DNA of 64,000 nt, from positions 1,550,001 to 1,614,000 of the forward strand of contig NZ_JAIEZP010000001.1 in NCBI RefSeq assembly GCF_019679475.1. The letters run 5' to 3'. The stretch is from Hyphomonas sediminis. Its GTDB lineage: Bacteria; Pseudomonadota; Alphaproteobacteria; Caulobacterales; Hyphomonadaceae. How positions within the stretch are numbered: position 1 is the first letter of the stretch; every line of letters begins with the position of its first letter. The notes beneath the pieces are model-generated. The model worked only from the letters and a program-made list of their open reading frames with translations. It was not told the DNA's origin and did no database searches. Position numbers and translations under genes: made by a program. Below are positions 43,203 to 53,169 of the stretch, in pieces.

Positions 43203-44462
43203 TTAGCGGCGGTAGGCGAACGGTTTGTCGCTATGGTCGAGGTCCATATAGCGGTCGCGCAGCTTGGTCTGGCGCGACTCCATAGGTTCGCTCACCCCGT
43301 CGATGAACACAGCGATGGGCGCCGAGGTCACTTCCAGGGGATCACCATCCCACGCCACCACATCGGCCCGCGCGCCGGGCGCGAGAGCTCCGAGTCCGGA
43401 CATGCCGAAGATTTCGGCAGGCGCGGTCGTCAGGGCCTTCATCGCGTCATCAAAGGGCAGCCCATTGGCGACCGCATTGCCGGCAACCTGCGCGGCAAGG
43501 CGGGCCTGATGGCTGGAATCGTTGAGGTTCACGATGGCAACCGTCACGCCCGCTTCCGACAGGCGTGCCGCGTTTTCGCTGGTGGCGGCAAGCTGGGAGA
43601 AGCTGGAGGGCAGGTTCGAGAAGGCGTCGACGATCACGGGGATCTTCATTGCCGCCAGCCGGTCTGCTACGCGCCAGCCTTCATCGGCCCCAAGGATGGC
43701 GATCTTCAGCATCGGGTTTTCCTGCTTGAAGTCCATGATGGCTTCCAGGTCGCTTGCCCGGCTGGCTTCGATCAGCATCAGCTGCTCGCCGCGCACGGCT
43801 GGCATGAAGGCCTGCGCGTCCATACGGGTGAGCACGTTGCCGTCATTATGGGTCATGTAGCGGGCAGTGAAGAAGCGCACATCGTCGAAGGCGCCACGCA
43901 GCACGGTCCAGGCCGCCGGGCGCGAGCCACCCGACAGCGAGGCGCCGCGCTCGCCAAGCACCAGATAGGCAAAGGCGCGCTCCTTGAAGATGGAACCGGG
44001 CAGGCCGCTGGTATCGGCCAGGAAACCCTGCCCGCCGAACAGCTTGGCCCGCGCGTCCGGCGCGACGGCAATGCGGGTGAAGCCCTCAAGCCGGGTAACG
44101 GCGATCGGGGTTGCATCCGGATTGAACCCGTCGGCGGCGTTCAGCGCCGCGGAGAATGGCGAGCCGCCTGCGCCGGTATCATTGGCGGACTTCTCACCGG
44201 GGACTTCAGTGATGCCCGTGCGGGAGAACGCGGAGATGAGGCCGGGCGTGACCCACTTTGCCTTCACCTGTGGCATTCCGGCTGGGGCTGCCCCCGTGCC
44301 GACCGAGACGATGTGGCCATCTTCGACAACCACAACGCCATTGGTGAGCGTGCCTTGCGCCGTACCGGTCCAGACCTTTTCGCCAATGATGGCGACAGGC
44401 TGGGCGGTGGCAATGGCCGACAGGCCGAGCGCAGCGAGACCGAGAATCAGGGAACGGATCAT
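43203..44462 (-). CDS. amidohydrolase-family protein with lost metal ligands, exported
   Basis: A 419-residue protein with a signal peptide (SLILGLAALGLSAIATA). The amidohydrolase layout is kept (GTLTNGVVVVEDGHIVSVG, WVTPGLI, and the C-terminal TTAPAEIFGMSGLGALAPGARADVVAWDGDPLE). However, the place of the metal-binding D-x-H-x-H reads S-A-F79-S-R81, and no HSD motif is visible. It is therefore probably not a metal hydrolase by itself. The start overlaps the stop of the upstream amidohydrolase gene by four bases (ATGA), which suggests that the two proteins are made together and may form a heteromer. Confidence 0.88.
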   Translation of the reverse strand: MIRSLILGLAALGLSAIATAQPVAIIGEKVWTGTAQGTLTNGVVVVEDGHIVSVGTGAAPAGMPQVKAKWVTPGLISAFSRTGITEVPGEKSANDTGAGGSPFSAALNAADGFNPDATPIAVTRLEGFTRIAVAPDARAKLFGGQGFLADTSGLPGSIFKERAFAYLVLGERGASLSGGSRPAAWTVLRGAFDDVRFFTARYMTHNDGNVLTRMDAQAFMPAVRGEQLMLIEASRASDLEAIMDFKQENPMLKIAILGADEGWRVADRLAAMKIPVIVDAFSNLPSSFSQLAATSENAARLSEAGVTVAIVNLNDSSHQARLAAQVAGNAVANGLPFDDAMKALTTAPAEIFGMSGLGALAPGARADVVAWDGDPLEVTSAPIAVFIDGVSEPMESRQTKLRDRYMDLDHSDKPFAYRR

Positions 44463-45859
44463 TTATGGTCTCCTTCGCCGGGCTGGCCGAGTTCAAAGTC
44501 CATGACCGGCTGATAGGCCGGGTCGTTGAGGTCGTACATCAGGGCGCCATCGATGAAGACCTTTTCGGCCTTGGCGTAGACGCTGAACGGGTTGGCAGAC
44601 CAGATGACCACATCGGCCATCTTGCCGGGCTCCAGGCTGCCGGTCTTGCTGTCGATGCCGAGCGATTTGGCAGGGTTCAGCGAGAGCCATTCCCACGCTA
44701 CCTCGATGGGTATGTCGATGCCTGCCCGCTTGCCATCGGCCCAGGCCTTGGCCGCTTCCTGGTTCAGGCGCTGGATGCCGATGTCGCTGTCTGAATGGAC
44801 GATGGCGCAGGCGCCGGCATTGTGAACCATGGGGATGTTTTCGCGGATGCCGTCATAGGCTTCCATCTTGAAGCCCCACCAGTCGGCCCACATCGAGGAG
44901 CAGGTGCCGTACTCTTCCAGCTTGTCGGCGATCTTGTAGGCTTCGACTGCGTGGTGGAAGGAGGCGACCTTGTAGCCAAACTCTTCTGACAGATCGAGGA
45001 TGATGGCCATCTCGTCTGCGCGGTAGCAGTGCATGTGGACGAGGATGTCGCCCGAGAGCGCGCCGGCTAGGGTTTCGAGTTCTAGATTGCGGGCAGGCTC
45101 GGTGCCGCCATTGGCAGCGAAGTCGTCCCATTTTTTCTTGTAGTCGCGCGCCTCGATCCAGGCGGTGCGGTAGCCCGCGACATTGCCCATACGCGAGAAT
45201 GGCGCGCCGCCGGGGAAGCCGCGACCATAGCCGTAGACCCGCTTGGGGTTTTCGCCGCAGGCCATTTTCAGCGTGTGGGGCGCGCCGGGGAATTTCATTT
45301 CCTGCACGCTCCGTGCGGGAACGTTTTTCAGCACGACGCCGCGTCCGCCAAAGAGGTTTGCGCTGCCCGGCAGGATCTGAAGTGAGGTGATGCCGCCCGC
45401 CAGGGCGCGGGTGAAGCCGGGGTCCTGTGGCCAGACGGAATGTTCCACCCAGACTTCTGCCGTGACCGGTGCGGAAATCTCGTTGCCGTCGCTATGGGCT
45501 TCCACGCCCGGCGAGGGATAGGCGCCAAGATGGCTGTGATTGTCGATGATGCCGGGGGTGACCCATTTGCCCGCCGCGTCGATCGTGGCGGCGCCTTCCG
45601 GGGCCGTGATGTCGGCGCCGATGGCGGCGATCTTGCCATCCTGGATCAGGACGCGGCCATTCTCGATCAGCGCGCCTTTGCCATCCAGCACGGTGGCGCC
45701 TGTGATGAGGGTGGTTTCCGAAGGATAAGCCGCGTAGGTGGAGGGGAAAGGATCAAAGACGCCCGGAGAGGCCTCATCCTTCTTTCCGCCGCCCGAGCCT
45801 CCGCACGCGCTGATGGCCAGGCAGAGGCAAAGCCCTGCGCTTCCTAAAAGCTTTTTCAT
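44459..45859 (-). CDS. amidohydrolase, predicted lipoprotein
   Basis: A 466-residue imidazolonepropionase-like metal hydrolase. The N-terminus is a lipoprotein signal (LCLAISAC, Cys19), so it is probably periplasmic and membrane-anchored. The metal site is intact: D-N-H108-S-H110 after WVTPGII, ILVHMHCYRADE, ASFHHAVEAY and VHSDSD near the end, followed by NPAKSLGIDSKTGSLEPGKMADVVIW. Family members cleave C-N bonds of cyclic amides or imides, or dipeptides; the substrate here is unknown. It overlaps the degenerate paralogue downstream by four bases. Confidence 0.93.
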   Translation of the reverse strand: MKKLLGSAGLCLCLAISACGGSGGGKKDEASPGVFDPFPSTYAAYPSETTLITGATVLDGKGALIENGRVLIQDGKIAAIGADITAPEGAATIDAAGKWVTPGIIDNHSHLGAYPSPGVEAHSDGNEISAPVTAEVWVEHSVWPQDPGFTRALAGGITSLQILPGSANLFGGRGVVLKNVPARSVQEMKFPGAPHTLKMACGENPKRVYGYGRGFPGGAPFSRMGNVAGYRTAWIEARDYKKKWDDFAANGGTEPARNLELETLAGALSGDILVHMHCYRADEMAIILDLSEEFGYKVASFHHAVEAYKIADKLEEYGTCSSMWADWWGFKMEAYDGIRENIPMVHNAGACAIVHSDSDIGIQRLNQEAAKAWADGKRAGIDIPIEVAWEWLSLNPAKSLGIDSKTGSLEPGKMADVVIWSANPFSVYAKAEKVFIDGALMYDLNDPAYQPVMDFELGQPGEGDHK

Positions 45860-45952
45860 GTATGCCCCGCAGGTCAGCTGTCGTTTGCGCCATCAGGGCA
45901 AAGTTTGCTGTGGCATGCAAGTGCGGAGGAAGGGCTTTCGCCGGGGCGCGGC

Positions 45953-46312
45953 TTATTCCGGCACGCTCTGTGCGGGCGCGCGTTTCTCGCGGCCGAACAC
46001 GCTGCGGATCAGCCAGCCGGGCGCCAGGCGCTCAAGGCGCGGATAGCGGGTCATCATGCCCTCCATCCAGCGGCGGCCCCAGACTGCGTTGCGGCCCAGC
46101 AGGACCACGCCCACAATCGCCATCGGCAGACCGATTGGGATGAACGGCGTCGCAACACCCACCGGGATCGCCAATGCGATCAGGCCCAGCCCGGTAACCG
46201 CAAGCGTCTGGCGCGCAGCGACATTCACGCCGTTGCGCAGGACGTGAATCGGCTTGGGCGGCGCGTAGACCGGGATGGTTTCATTCAGAACGGTGGTGGT
46301 TTCTTGCGACAT
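45953..46312 (-). CDS. small membrane protein
   Basis: A 119-residue protein from the ATG at 46312; the open frame extends three codons further. A single hydrophobic region (TLAVTGLGLIALAIPVGVATPFIPIGLPMAIVGVVLLG) is long enough for two membrane helices joined at the Pro residues. Basic residues follow (GRRWMEGMMTRYPRLERLAPGW). The layout resembles small PGPGW-type inner-membrane proteins, but the match is not firm. It is divergent from the acyltransferase gene. Confidence 0.72.
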   Translation of the reverse strand: MSQETTTVLNETIPVYAPPKPIHVLRNGVNVAARQTLAVTGLGLIALAIPVGVATPFIPIGLPMAIVGVVLLGRNAVWGRRWMEGMMTRYPRLERLAPGWLIRSVFGREKRAPAQSVPE

Positions 46313-46465
46313 GGTGAGCAATATGGGGCTAGTGTTGATACTTACCAGAGTAACGCGCCAGATGTGTCGAAAGTCTGGCGACGGCGTGACCCGATTGCTA
46401 CACAGCCTTAAAAATCCGTCAGATACTCTCCTTAGAAACGATCGGAAGGCCGGCCAGACCCAACT

Positions 46466-47833
46466 ATGAAGCTTCCTTCCATCCAGCTTCTGAGAAGTCT
46501 CGCGGCGCTATTGGTGGCAATCGTCCATGGCGCCGGCTTCGAACGGACCATCCTTCAGGAGAACGGGTCTGTCGAAGCGCCACTCGTCAGCGGCCTGTTC
46601 CTGAACGGGTATGCCGGGGTTGACCTGTTCTTCGTGATTTCCGGCTTCATCATGGTCTGGGTGACGCGCAACCAGCGGCATGGCCCGGTCGCCGGAATTG
46701 AATTCCTCTTTGCCCGAACGACCCGGGTCTATCCGGTGTGGTGGTTTGCAGCCGGGCTCATGACCTTCTACGCGCTGGGCCTGCAAAATTCGATGTTTGC
46801 CACGATCGGGCAGGTAACGGATGCCGCGCCAACCTATTCGGGGGAATACATCCTGCGTTCCTTCCTGCTGCTGCCGCAGGCCGACTATCCGATCCTCGCG
46901 GTCGGTTGGACGCTGATCCATGAAGTTTACTTCTATGTGGTGTTTGCGTTGCTGATCCTGGCGCCGCGGGCCTTCCTGCCGATCGGCCTGCTGGTGTGGG
47001 GCGGGCTGGTTGTGGCGGCTTCATTCCTGATGCCGTTGCCTGCGACAGCGACGAACTTCCTGACGCTTGTCGTCCACCCGATGACTATGGAGTTCATCTT
47101 CGGCGCGGTTATCGGTCAGATGGTGATCTCAGGTGTCAGCTGGCGTACTGGAACGATCACCGTGATTGCCGCAATCTGGCTGACGGCGGCGCTCTGCCTG
47201 CAGGGGGTGGCCGATGCGTTCACGCTGAAATGGGGGCGGGTGCTGTTGTTCGGCTTCCCATGTGCAGCGCTGATTTATGGTGTGGCGACGCTAGACATAC
47301 AGGGGCGGACTGTATGGTTGCTGCCGGCGTTCGTCGGCGCGCTGGTTACAGGCATGCTCTTCCAGCTCTATCCGACCAGCCTTGACGCGCCCTATGCCGT
47401 GCGGGCCGAAGCGCTGATACTTCCGGTGATCGTTGGCGGTGGAGCGGCGTTGATGGTGGTCTGGGCCGGGTGGCTCGGCGGGCAGAAGCTTCCGGGGGCG
47501 ACGCTTCGTCTGGGGCTTGCCTTGCGCAGCCTGCATGAAGCTGTGGCCCGTTCCGGGGACTGGTCCTACTCGCTTTACCTGACCCACCTCTTCTCATTCG
47601 GATTGGTGAAGTGGGGCTTTGGCTGGCTGGGCCAGCATGACGCGCTTGCGCCCTTTTTCCGCATCGGGCAGCCCGGCATCTGGGACAATCTGCTCTTTAT
47701 TGCGTGCGGGCTGATCGCTTCTCTGATCGGCGCATATATCACCTACCACCTGATCGAGCGGCCAGCACTGGCCGCCGCGACAATGGTCCGCCGGGCGCTG
47801 TTCTCGAAGGGAAGCAGCGCCCGGGGGTATTGA
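46466..47833 (+). CDS. acyltransferase-3 (OafA/YrhL-type) membrane protein
   Basis: A 455-residue polytopic protein. The N-terminal motif IQLLRSLAALLVAIVHGAGF has the conserved Arg and His of the family. GYAGVDLFFVISGFIMVW and the RTTRVYPVWW segment follow, as is usual for enzymes that O-acylate sugars, lipopolysaccharide or peptidoglycan at the inner membrane. About ten to twelve helices. The acceptor is unknown, and no glycosyltransferase cluster is adjacent. It ends 12 bases from the convergent gcvPB stop. Confidence 0.92.
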   Translation: MKLPSIQLLRSLAALLVAIVHGAGFERTILQENGSVEAPLVSGLFLNGYAGVDLFFVISGFIMVWVTRNQRHGPVAGIEFLFARTTRVYPVWWFAAGLMTFYALGLQNSMFATIGQVTDAAPTYSGEYILRSFLLLPQADYPILAVGWTLIHEVYFYVVFALLILAPRAFLPIGLLVWGGLVVAASFLMPLPATATNFLTLVVHPMTMEFIFGAVIGQMVISGVSWRTGTITVIAAIWLTAALCLQGVADAFTLKWGRVLLFGFPCAALIYGVATLDIQGRTVWLLPAFVGALVTGMLFQLYPTSLDAPYAVRAEALILPVIVGGGAALMVVWAGWLGGQKLPGATLRLGLALRSLHEAVARSGDWSYSLYLTHLFSFGLVKWGFGWLGQHDALAPFFRIGQPGIWDNLLFIACGLIASLIGAYITYHLIERPALAAATMVRRALFSKGSSARGY

Positions 47834-47845
47834 GGGGCCGGCAGC

Positions 47846-49417
47846 TTATTCGGCAGCGATCATGTCAGACGAAGGCGCGGTCCATTTGAGGACCGGCTTG
47901 CGGGCCGCGCGGGTTTCGTCGAGGCGGCGCATCGGGGCGAGGTAAGGCGCGCCTTTCAGCGTGTCGTCGCCTTGCGCGGCGCGGCGGGCGATGGATTCCA
48001 GCGCGTCGCAGAAGCGGTCGAGTTCGGCTTTCGACTCCGTCTCCGTCGGCTCGATCAGCATCGCGCCATGGACCACCAGCGGGAAATACATCGTCATCGG
48101 ATGGTAGCCCTCATCGATGAGGGCCTTGGCGATGTCGATGGTTTCGATGCCGTCTGCAGTGAAGGCGTCGGAGAACAGCGCTTCGTGCATGCAGTAGCCG
48201 TCGAAAGCGGGGCTCATCACGCCTTTCAGGCGGGACTGGATGTAGTTGGCGTTCAGCACGGCGTCTTCAGCCGCCTGTTTCAGCCCGTCGGCGCCGTGGC
48301 TCAGCATGTAGGCAAGGGCGCGCACGAACATGCCCATCTGGCCATGGAAGGCGACCATGCGGCCGAAGGTGGCTTCGGCTTCGCCTTCGGCATGTTCGGT
48401 GAGGCGGAAGATGCCGTCATCATCCTTCGTGACGAAGGGCACAGGCGCAAACGGCGCGAGCGCATCCGACAGCACCGTGGGGCCGGAGCCCGGCCCGCCG
48501 CCGCCATGGGGCGTGGAGAAGGTCTTGTGCAGGTTGATGTGCATCGCATCGACGCCAAGGTCTCCGGGGCGAACGCGCCCGACGATGGCGTTGAAGTTTG
48601 CCCCGTCGCAATAGAAATAGCCGCCCGCGGCGTGGATCAGTTCGGCAATCTCGCGGATGTCGGTTTCAAACAGGCCACAGGTGTTCGGGTTGGTCAGCAT
48701 GATGCCGGCGACATCATCGGACTTCTCAAGTTTGGACTTGAGGTCTGCCATGTCCACGCGGCCACGCTTGTTGGCCTTGATCTCATCCACGATGAAGCCG
48801 CATTGAGCCGCCGTGGCCGGGTTTGTTCCGTGGGCGGATTCCGGCACCAGCATGCGCTTGCGCACCTCGCCCTCGCCGCGCGCGATCAGCGCCTGGCGGA
48901 TGGCCAGCAGGCCGCACAGCTCGCCATGGGCGCCGGCTTTCGGGCTCATGGCCACGGCGGGCATGTTGGTCAGCGTTTTCAGCCAGGTGGCCAGCTCGTC
49001 GATCAGCTCCAGCGCGCCCTGCACGGTGGCTTGCGGCTGCAGCGGGTGAATGTCGGCAAAGCCGGGCAGGCGCGCCATCTTCTCGTTGAGGCGCGGATTG
49101 TGCTTCATCGTGCAGCTGCCCAGCGGGAAGAGGCCAAGGTCAATGGCATAGTTCTTCTGGGAGAGGCGCATGTAATGGCGCACGGCCTGCGGCTCTGAGA
49201 GGCCGGGCAGGCCGGTGTCCACCTTGCGGGCCACGCCGCCGAGGCGGGATTTCAGGCCCTTGGGTTTGGGTAGGTCCACGCCAGTCGTTTCCGGCGTGCC
49301 GATCTCGAACAGAAGATCTTCATGCTGAAGAAGCCCGCGCGAACCGGAGACGGTCTCGATGGCGGCAGCAGAGACGGAAACGGGCGCGGTGGGGCGGCCT
49401 TGGGAATTCATGGTCAT
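47846..49417 (-). CDS. gcvPB: glycine dehydrogenase (decarboxylating) subunit 2
   Basis: One half of the split P-protein, which decarboxylates glycine with PLP and passes the aminomethyl group to lipoyl-GcvH. The PLP lysine is in MHINLHKTFSTPHGGGGPG (about residue 298). YAIDLGLFPLGSCTMKHNPR, ESAHGTNPATAA and NPNTCGLFE are also diagnostic. The length of 523 residues is normal for subunit 2. The ATG at 49417 has GAGGTGA upstream and overlaps the stop of the alpha/beta hydrolase gene by four bases, so it belongs to the gcvT operon even though it is separated from gcvPA. Confidence 0.97.
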   Translation of the reverse strand: MTMNSQGRPTAPVSVSAAAIETVSGSRGLLQHEDLLFEIGTPETTGVDLPKPKGLKSRLGGVARKVDTGLPGLSEPQAVRHYMRLSQKNYAIDLGLFPLGSCTMKHNPRLNEKMARLPGFADIHPLQPQATVQGALELIDELATWLKTLTNMPAVAMSPKAGAHGELCGLLAIRQALIARGEGEVRKRMLVPESAHGTNPATAAQCGFIVDEIKANKRGRVDMADLKSKLEKSDDVAGIMLTNPNTCGLFETDIREIAELIHAAGGYFYCDGANFNAIVGRVRPGDLGVDAMHINLHKTFSTPHGGGGPGSGPTVLSDALAPFAPVPFVTKDDDGIFRLTEHAEGEAEATFGRMVAFHGQMGMFVRALAYMLSHGADGLKQAAEDAVLNANYIQSRLKGVMSPAFDGYCMHEALFSDAFTADGIETIDIAKALIDEGYHPMTMYFPLVVHGAMLIEPTETESKAELDRFCDALESIARRAAQGDDTLKGAPYLAPMRRLDETRAARKPVLKWTAPSSDMIAAE

Positions 49418-50256
49418 GTCGGTGTCACCTCAGCTGATACGGTGAAAGGGCAATCGGGATAAAGCGGGGCGAGGAAGGGCCAGATGGCTTCCTCATAGAG
49501 GCCGTCGCGCACAAGCGTGTTGTGGTCGGAGCCTTCGAACCGTTTGTAGGTCTTGGGTTCATTTGCCTTGTCGAACAGGCGTTGCGACTGGCTGATCGGA
49601 ATGAGGCGATCTGCATCGCCATGAGCAATCAGCAGGGGCGCCTTCACTTTGTTGATGTCGAGATCGCTGCGAAAGGGATGGCGCAGCAGGGCGCCGATGG
49701 GCAGTCCGCCAGCCTTCTTGCTCAGCAGATCACGGACGGAATAATAAGGCGCCTCCAGAATTACCGCGCCCGGATTGGATTCCGCAGCCAGGCGGACGGC
49801 CGGTCCGCTGCCAATGGAAAACCCTTCGACGACAATATCCGAGGGGTGATAGCCATGCGCCATGAGCCATTGCCACGCGGCACTGGCGTCGAGATGAAAG
49901 CCAGCTTCCGAGGGCTTTCCGCTGGAGCCGGAATAGCCGCGCCACGCAAGGGCGAGCATTCCGGCGCCATTGGCATGGATGCGCTGGTAACGCCATTTGT
50001 CCATGTGCAACTCGCCCGCATTTCCATGCAGGAACAAAAGCACCGGGCAGCCTTCTGCGGGGGGCGTGTACCATGCCACCAGATTCTCCCCGTCGCCTGA
50101 CGGGAATTCCACCTCTTCGATATACTCTGCCTCAGGAGCAACACGCACATCATTCGGGTGGAACAGGAGGGATTCCTGCCCGGTAAGGAGCGCGCAAGCC
50201 CCCATCAGAGGGATTGCCAGGGCAACCATGATAAGGGTGCGCAGAAGATTGTTCAC
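49414..50256 (-). CDS. alpha/beta hydrolase (BEM46/YfhR-like), inside the gcv operon
   Basis: A 280-residue hydrolase. [19 protein letters not shown] gives the oxyanion hole, [12 protein letters not shown] the nucleophile Ser, HGDADRLIP the Asp and GSDHNTLV the His, so the triad is complete. The N-terminus ([18 protein letters not shown]) looks like a signal or lipoprotein anchor, which would put it outside the cytoplasm, unlike the glycine-cleavage enzymes. The GTG start at 50256 overlaps the gcvPA stop (GTGA), and its own stop overlaps the gcvPB start (ATGA). It is thus translationally coupled on both sides. Its role in glycine metabolism, if any, is unknown. Confidence 0.92.
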   Translation of the reverse strand: MNNLLRTLIMVALAIPLMGACALLTGQESLLFHPNDVRVAPEAEYIEEVEFPSGDGENLVAWYTPPAEGCPVLLFLHGNAGELHMDKWRYQRIHANGAGMLALAWRGYSGSSGKPSEAGFHLDASAAWQWLMAHGYHPSDIVVEGFSIGSGPAVRLAAESNPGAVILEAPYYSVRDLLSKKAGGLPIGALLRHPFRSDLDINKVKAPLLIAHGDADRLIPISQSQRLFDKANEPKTYKRFEGSDHNTLVRDGLYEEAIWPFLAPLYPDCPFTVSAEVTPT

Positions 50257-51596
50257 ACAATCTCCTTCAGAGCGTCGGCATAGGCGGCAATGTCGTCTGC
50301 CGTGGTGCATTCGGTGGCGGCGACGAGGATGACATCGCCCAGATGGTCGCCGGGGAAGAGGCGCGAGGCGCGCACGCCGCCGACCACGCCGCGTTCGTCC
50401 AGCATGGCGAGGACCGCTTCAGCGTCCATCGGTGTGCGGATGGCGAATTCATTGAAGAAGCGCGGGGTGAGCACGTCCACGCCCTTCACGGCGCCAAGGG
50501 CGTCGGCCAGCTCGATGGCCGCTTCATGGTTGAGCTCTGCCAGTTGTTTCAGGCCCTTGCCGCCCAGCAGCGTCATGTGAGACGTGAAGGCGAGGGCGCA
50601 GAGGCCGGAATTCGTGCAGATGTTCGAGGTCGCCTTGTCGCGGCGGATATGCTGCTCGCGGGTCGAGAGCGTCAGCACGAAGCCGCGCTTGCCGTCTGCG
50701 TCCACCGTTTCGCCGCAAAGGCGGCCCGGCATCTGGCGCACCAGCTTGTCCTTGCAGGCGAAGAGGCCGACATACGGCCCGCCGAAATTCAGGCCGTTGC
50801 CGATGGACTGGCCTTCGCCGGCGGCGATGTCTGCGCCCATTTCGCCGGGCGGCGTGACGAGGCCGAGGCTGACCGCTTCAGTAAACACAGAGACGAGCAG
50901 CGCGCCCTTGCCGTGGGCGGCATCGGCCACGCCGGAAAGGTCGGTCACCGTGCCGAACACGTTCGGGCTCTGGCCGATGACGCAGGCGGTTTCTCCGTCC
51001 ACGGCCTTTGCCAGCTCATTCTCTCCATCAATCGTGACGTCGAGCTGGACCACTTCGAGGCCCTGCGCTTCGCAGAGGAGGCGCGTTGCAGCGGCATAGT
51101 GCGGGTGCAGGCCGCCGGAGAGGATGATCTTCTTCCGCTTGGTGACGCGCGCGGCCATCACGGCGGCTTCGGCGCAGGCGGTCGAGCCGTCATACATCGA
51201 GGCGTTGGCGACATCCATGGCGGTCAGCGCGGCAACCTGCGTCTGGAATTCGAACAGGGTCTGCAGCGTGCCCTGCGCGATTTCCGGCTGGTAGGGCGTG
51301 TAGGTCGTCAGGAATTCGGAGCGCTGGATGATCATGTCCACGCTGGCGGGCACATGATGCTTGTAGGCGCCTGCGCCGACGAAGAACGGGCCGGAGGAGG
51401 CCGACCGGTTCTTCGCGGCGAGTTTCGTCAGGTGCCGCTCGACAGCCAATTCGCCCTGATGGTCGGGCAGGCCGGGAACCTTGCCTTTCAGGCGGGCGGC
51501 TTCGGGCACGTCCGTATAGAAATCATCGACGGATTTTGCGCCGATGGTCGCCAGCATGTTGGCGCGGTCCTCAGGGGTGAGCGGCAGGTAACGCAT
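50253..51596 (-). CDS. gcvPA: glycine dehydrogenase (decarboxylating) subunit 1
   Basis: The other half of the split P-protein, 447 residues, which forms the decarboxylase with Gcv[73 protein letters not shown] and [17 protein letters not shown] are characteristic. The ATG at 51596 is chosen because it begins four bases after the gcvH stop. The stop overlaps the GTG of the inserted hydrolase gene. Confidence 0.97.
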   Translation of the reverse strand: MRYLPLTPEDRANMLATIGAKSVDDFYTDVPEAARLKGKVPGLPDHQGELAVERHLTKLAAKNRSASSGPFFVGAGAYKHHVPASVDMIIQRSEFLTTYTPYQPEIAQGTLQTLFEFQTQVAALTAMDVANASMYDGSTACAEAAVMAARVTKRKKIILSGGLHPHYAAATRLLCEAQGLEVVQLDVTIDGENELAKAVDGETACVIGQSPNVFGTVTDLSGVADAAHGKGALLVSVFTEAVSLGLVTPPGEMGADIAAGEGQSIGNGLNFGGPYVGLFACKDKLVRQMPGRLCGETVDADGKRGFVLTLSTREQHIRRDKATSNICTNSGLCALAFTSHMTLLGGKGLKQLAELNHEAAIELADALGAVKGVDVLTPRFFNEFAIRTPMDAEAVLAMLDERGVVGGVRASRLFPGDHLGDVILVAATECTTADDIAAYADALKEIV

Positions 51597-51600
51597 GGGA

Positions 51601-51972
51601 TCAGAGACCTTCGCAGTAAGCGGTGTAGGCGGCCTCATCCATGAGGCCTTCGAGTTCGCCGGTGTTGGCAATCTTGATGCGGACGAACCAGGCGTCGCCC
51701 TCGGCGGCCTCGTTCACCGATTCCGGGGCATCGGCGAGGCCGGTATTGGATTCGACAACCGAACCGGAGATTGGCGCGTAAACATCGGAGGCGGCCTTCA
51801 CGCTCTCGACCACGGCAAAGCCGTCGCCCTTGGCGAGGCTCGCGCCCGCTTCCGGAAGCTCGACATAGACAACATCGCCAAGCTGGCCGGCGGCATAGGC
51901 CGTGATGCCAACGGTGCCGGTGTCGCCTTCGACGCGGATCCATTCATGATCTTTTGTGTAGTAGGTGGTCAT
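51601..51972 (-). CDS. gcvH: glycine cleavage system H protein
   Basis: A 123-residue lipoyl carrier. The lipoylated Lys59 sits in [14 protein letters not shown], and [14 protein letters not shown] is the usual start. H-protein shuttles the aminomethyl group between the P, T and L proteins. It lies 18 bases after gcvT and four bases before gcvPA in the same operon. Confidence 0.97.
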   Translation of the reverse strand: MTTYYTKDHEWIRVEGDTGTVGITAYAAGQLGDVVYVELPEAGASLAKGDGFAVVESVKAASDVYAPISGSVVESNTGLADAPESVNEAAEGDAWFVRIKIANTGELEGLMDEAAYTAYCEGL

Positions 51973-51990
51973 GTGCGTGCCCCTTATGGA

Positions 51991-53145
51991 TTAGCGTTTG
52001 TAGTTCTGCGGAACGAACGGAAGGGCGGCCACCTCTGCAGGCCGGGCCTTTCCGCGGACGATCAGGTCAATCTTGGTGCCGGGCGCGGTATGAGCGGCGG
52101 CGATGTAGCCCATCGCGACCGGGCCATCGACGCTGGGGCCGAAGCCGCCGGAGGTGATGGTGCCAACCGTTTCGCCATTGATCTGGATCTCCGTGCCTTC
52201 GCGGGCCGGGGCGCGCTCCAGCGGGCGGATGCCAACGCGCTTGCGGGCGGGGCCGTCCTTGATCTCTTTCAGGATGCGTTCGGCGCCGGGGAAGTTGCCT
52301 GCCTCGCGGCGGCGCTTCTGGATCACCCAGGCAAGGTCTGCCTCGATGGGGGAAATCTCGGGCGCAAGGTCGTGGCCATAAAGGCAGAGGCCGGATTCAA
52401 GGCGGAGGGAGTCGCGCGCGCCAAGGCCGATCGGATTGACGCGCTCATCCGTATACATCTCTTCGATCAGCGGCAGACCGGCTTCCGTGGGGATCAGCAC
52501 TTCAAACCCGTCTTCGCCGGTATAGCCGCAGCGGGAAACGATGCAGCGCTGGCCATTCATTTCAAACGGCATGTGGTGCATGAATTTCAGCTCTTCGCAG
52601 CCGGGGAAGAAATCCTTCATCACGTCTTCTGCCTTCGGCCCTTGCAGGGCGAAAAGGATACGGTCGTCGGCGCGGGTGAGTACGGCTTTGCCTGCCAGCG
52701 CTTTCTCGAAGATCGCCCAGTCCTGCTCTTTCATCGCGCCGTTGACGACGATGTAGAGCGTGCCCTGGGCTTCGTCGCCGAGGGGGCGCGTGATGATCAG
52801 GTCGTCAAGGATGCCGCCGTTTTCGTTGAGTAGTACCGTGAGGCGGCCCTGTCCGGGCTTGAGGCTGGTGATGTCGGAGGGGACCAGCGTTTCGATCAGG
52901 GCAGAGATTTGCGCGTGGGCGTCTTCGCCCCCGCCGATGCCCGCTTCCAGCGTCAGGAAGCAGGGGCCCATGTGAGACACGTCGAACAGGCCCGCTTCGC
53001 TGCGCGTCCACAGGTGCTCGGCTATCACGCCTTCAAACTGCACCGGCATTTCATAGCCCGCAAAAGGCACGAGCTTGCCGCCCATCTTCACATGCAGGTC
53101 GTAAAGCGGGGTGCGCTTCAGGTTTTCTGTTGAGACTTCAGCCAT
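51991..53145 (-). CDS. gcvT: glycine cleavage system T protein (aminomethyltransferase)
   Basis: A 384-residue enzyme that transfers the one-carbon unit to tetrahydrofolate and releases ammonia. LYDLHVKMGGKLVPFAGYEMPVQF, TRSEAGLFDVSHMG, RCGYTGEDGFEVLIP, GLGARDSLRLESGLCLYGHDL and the C-terminal beta barrel (VGTITSGGFGPSVDGPVAMGYI) are all typical. It is the first gene of the operon; the ATG is preceded by GGAAGGG. The long leader carries a tandem glycine riboswitch, so expression should rise when glycine is abundant. Confidence 0.97.
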   Translation of the reverse strand: MAEVSTENLKRTPLYDLHVKMGGKLVPFAGYEMPVQFEGVIAEHLWTRSEAGLFDVSHMGPCFLTLEAGIGGGEDAHAQISALIETLVPSDITSLKPGQGRLTVLLNENGGILDDLIITRPLGDEAQGTLYIVVNGAMKEQDWAIFEKALAGKAVLTRADDRILFALQGPKAEDVMKDFFPGCEELKFMHHMPFEMNGQRCIVSRCGYTGEDGFEVLIPTEAGLPLIEEMYTDERVNPIGLGARDSLRLESGLCLYGHDLAPEISPIEADLAWVIQKRRREAGNFPGAERILKEIKDGPARKRVGIRPLERAPAREGTEIQINGETVGTITSGGFGPSVDGPVAMGYIAAAHTAPGTKIDLIVRGKARPAEVAALPFVPQNYKR

Positions 53146-53169
53146 GGCGCCCTTCCATAGAGAGACGGC

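Noticed and set aside
47972-49198. A 408-codon open frame antisense to gcvPB, and similar ones opposite gcvPA and gcvT
   Set aside because: They are GC-driven shadow frames of clear glycine-cleavage genes.
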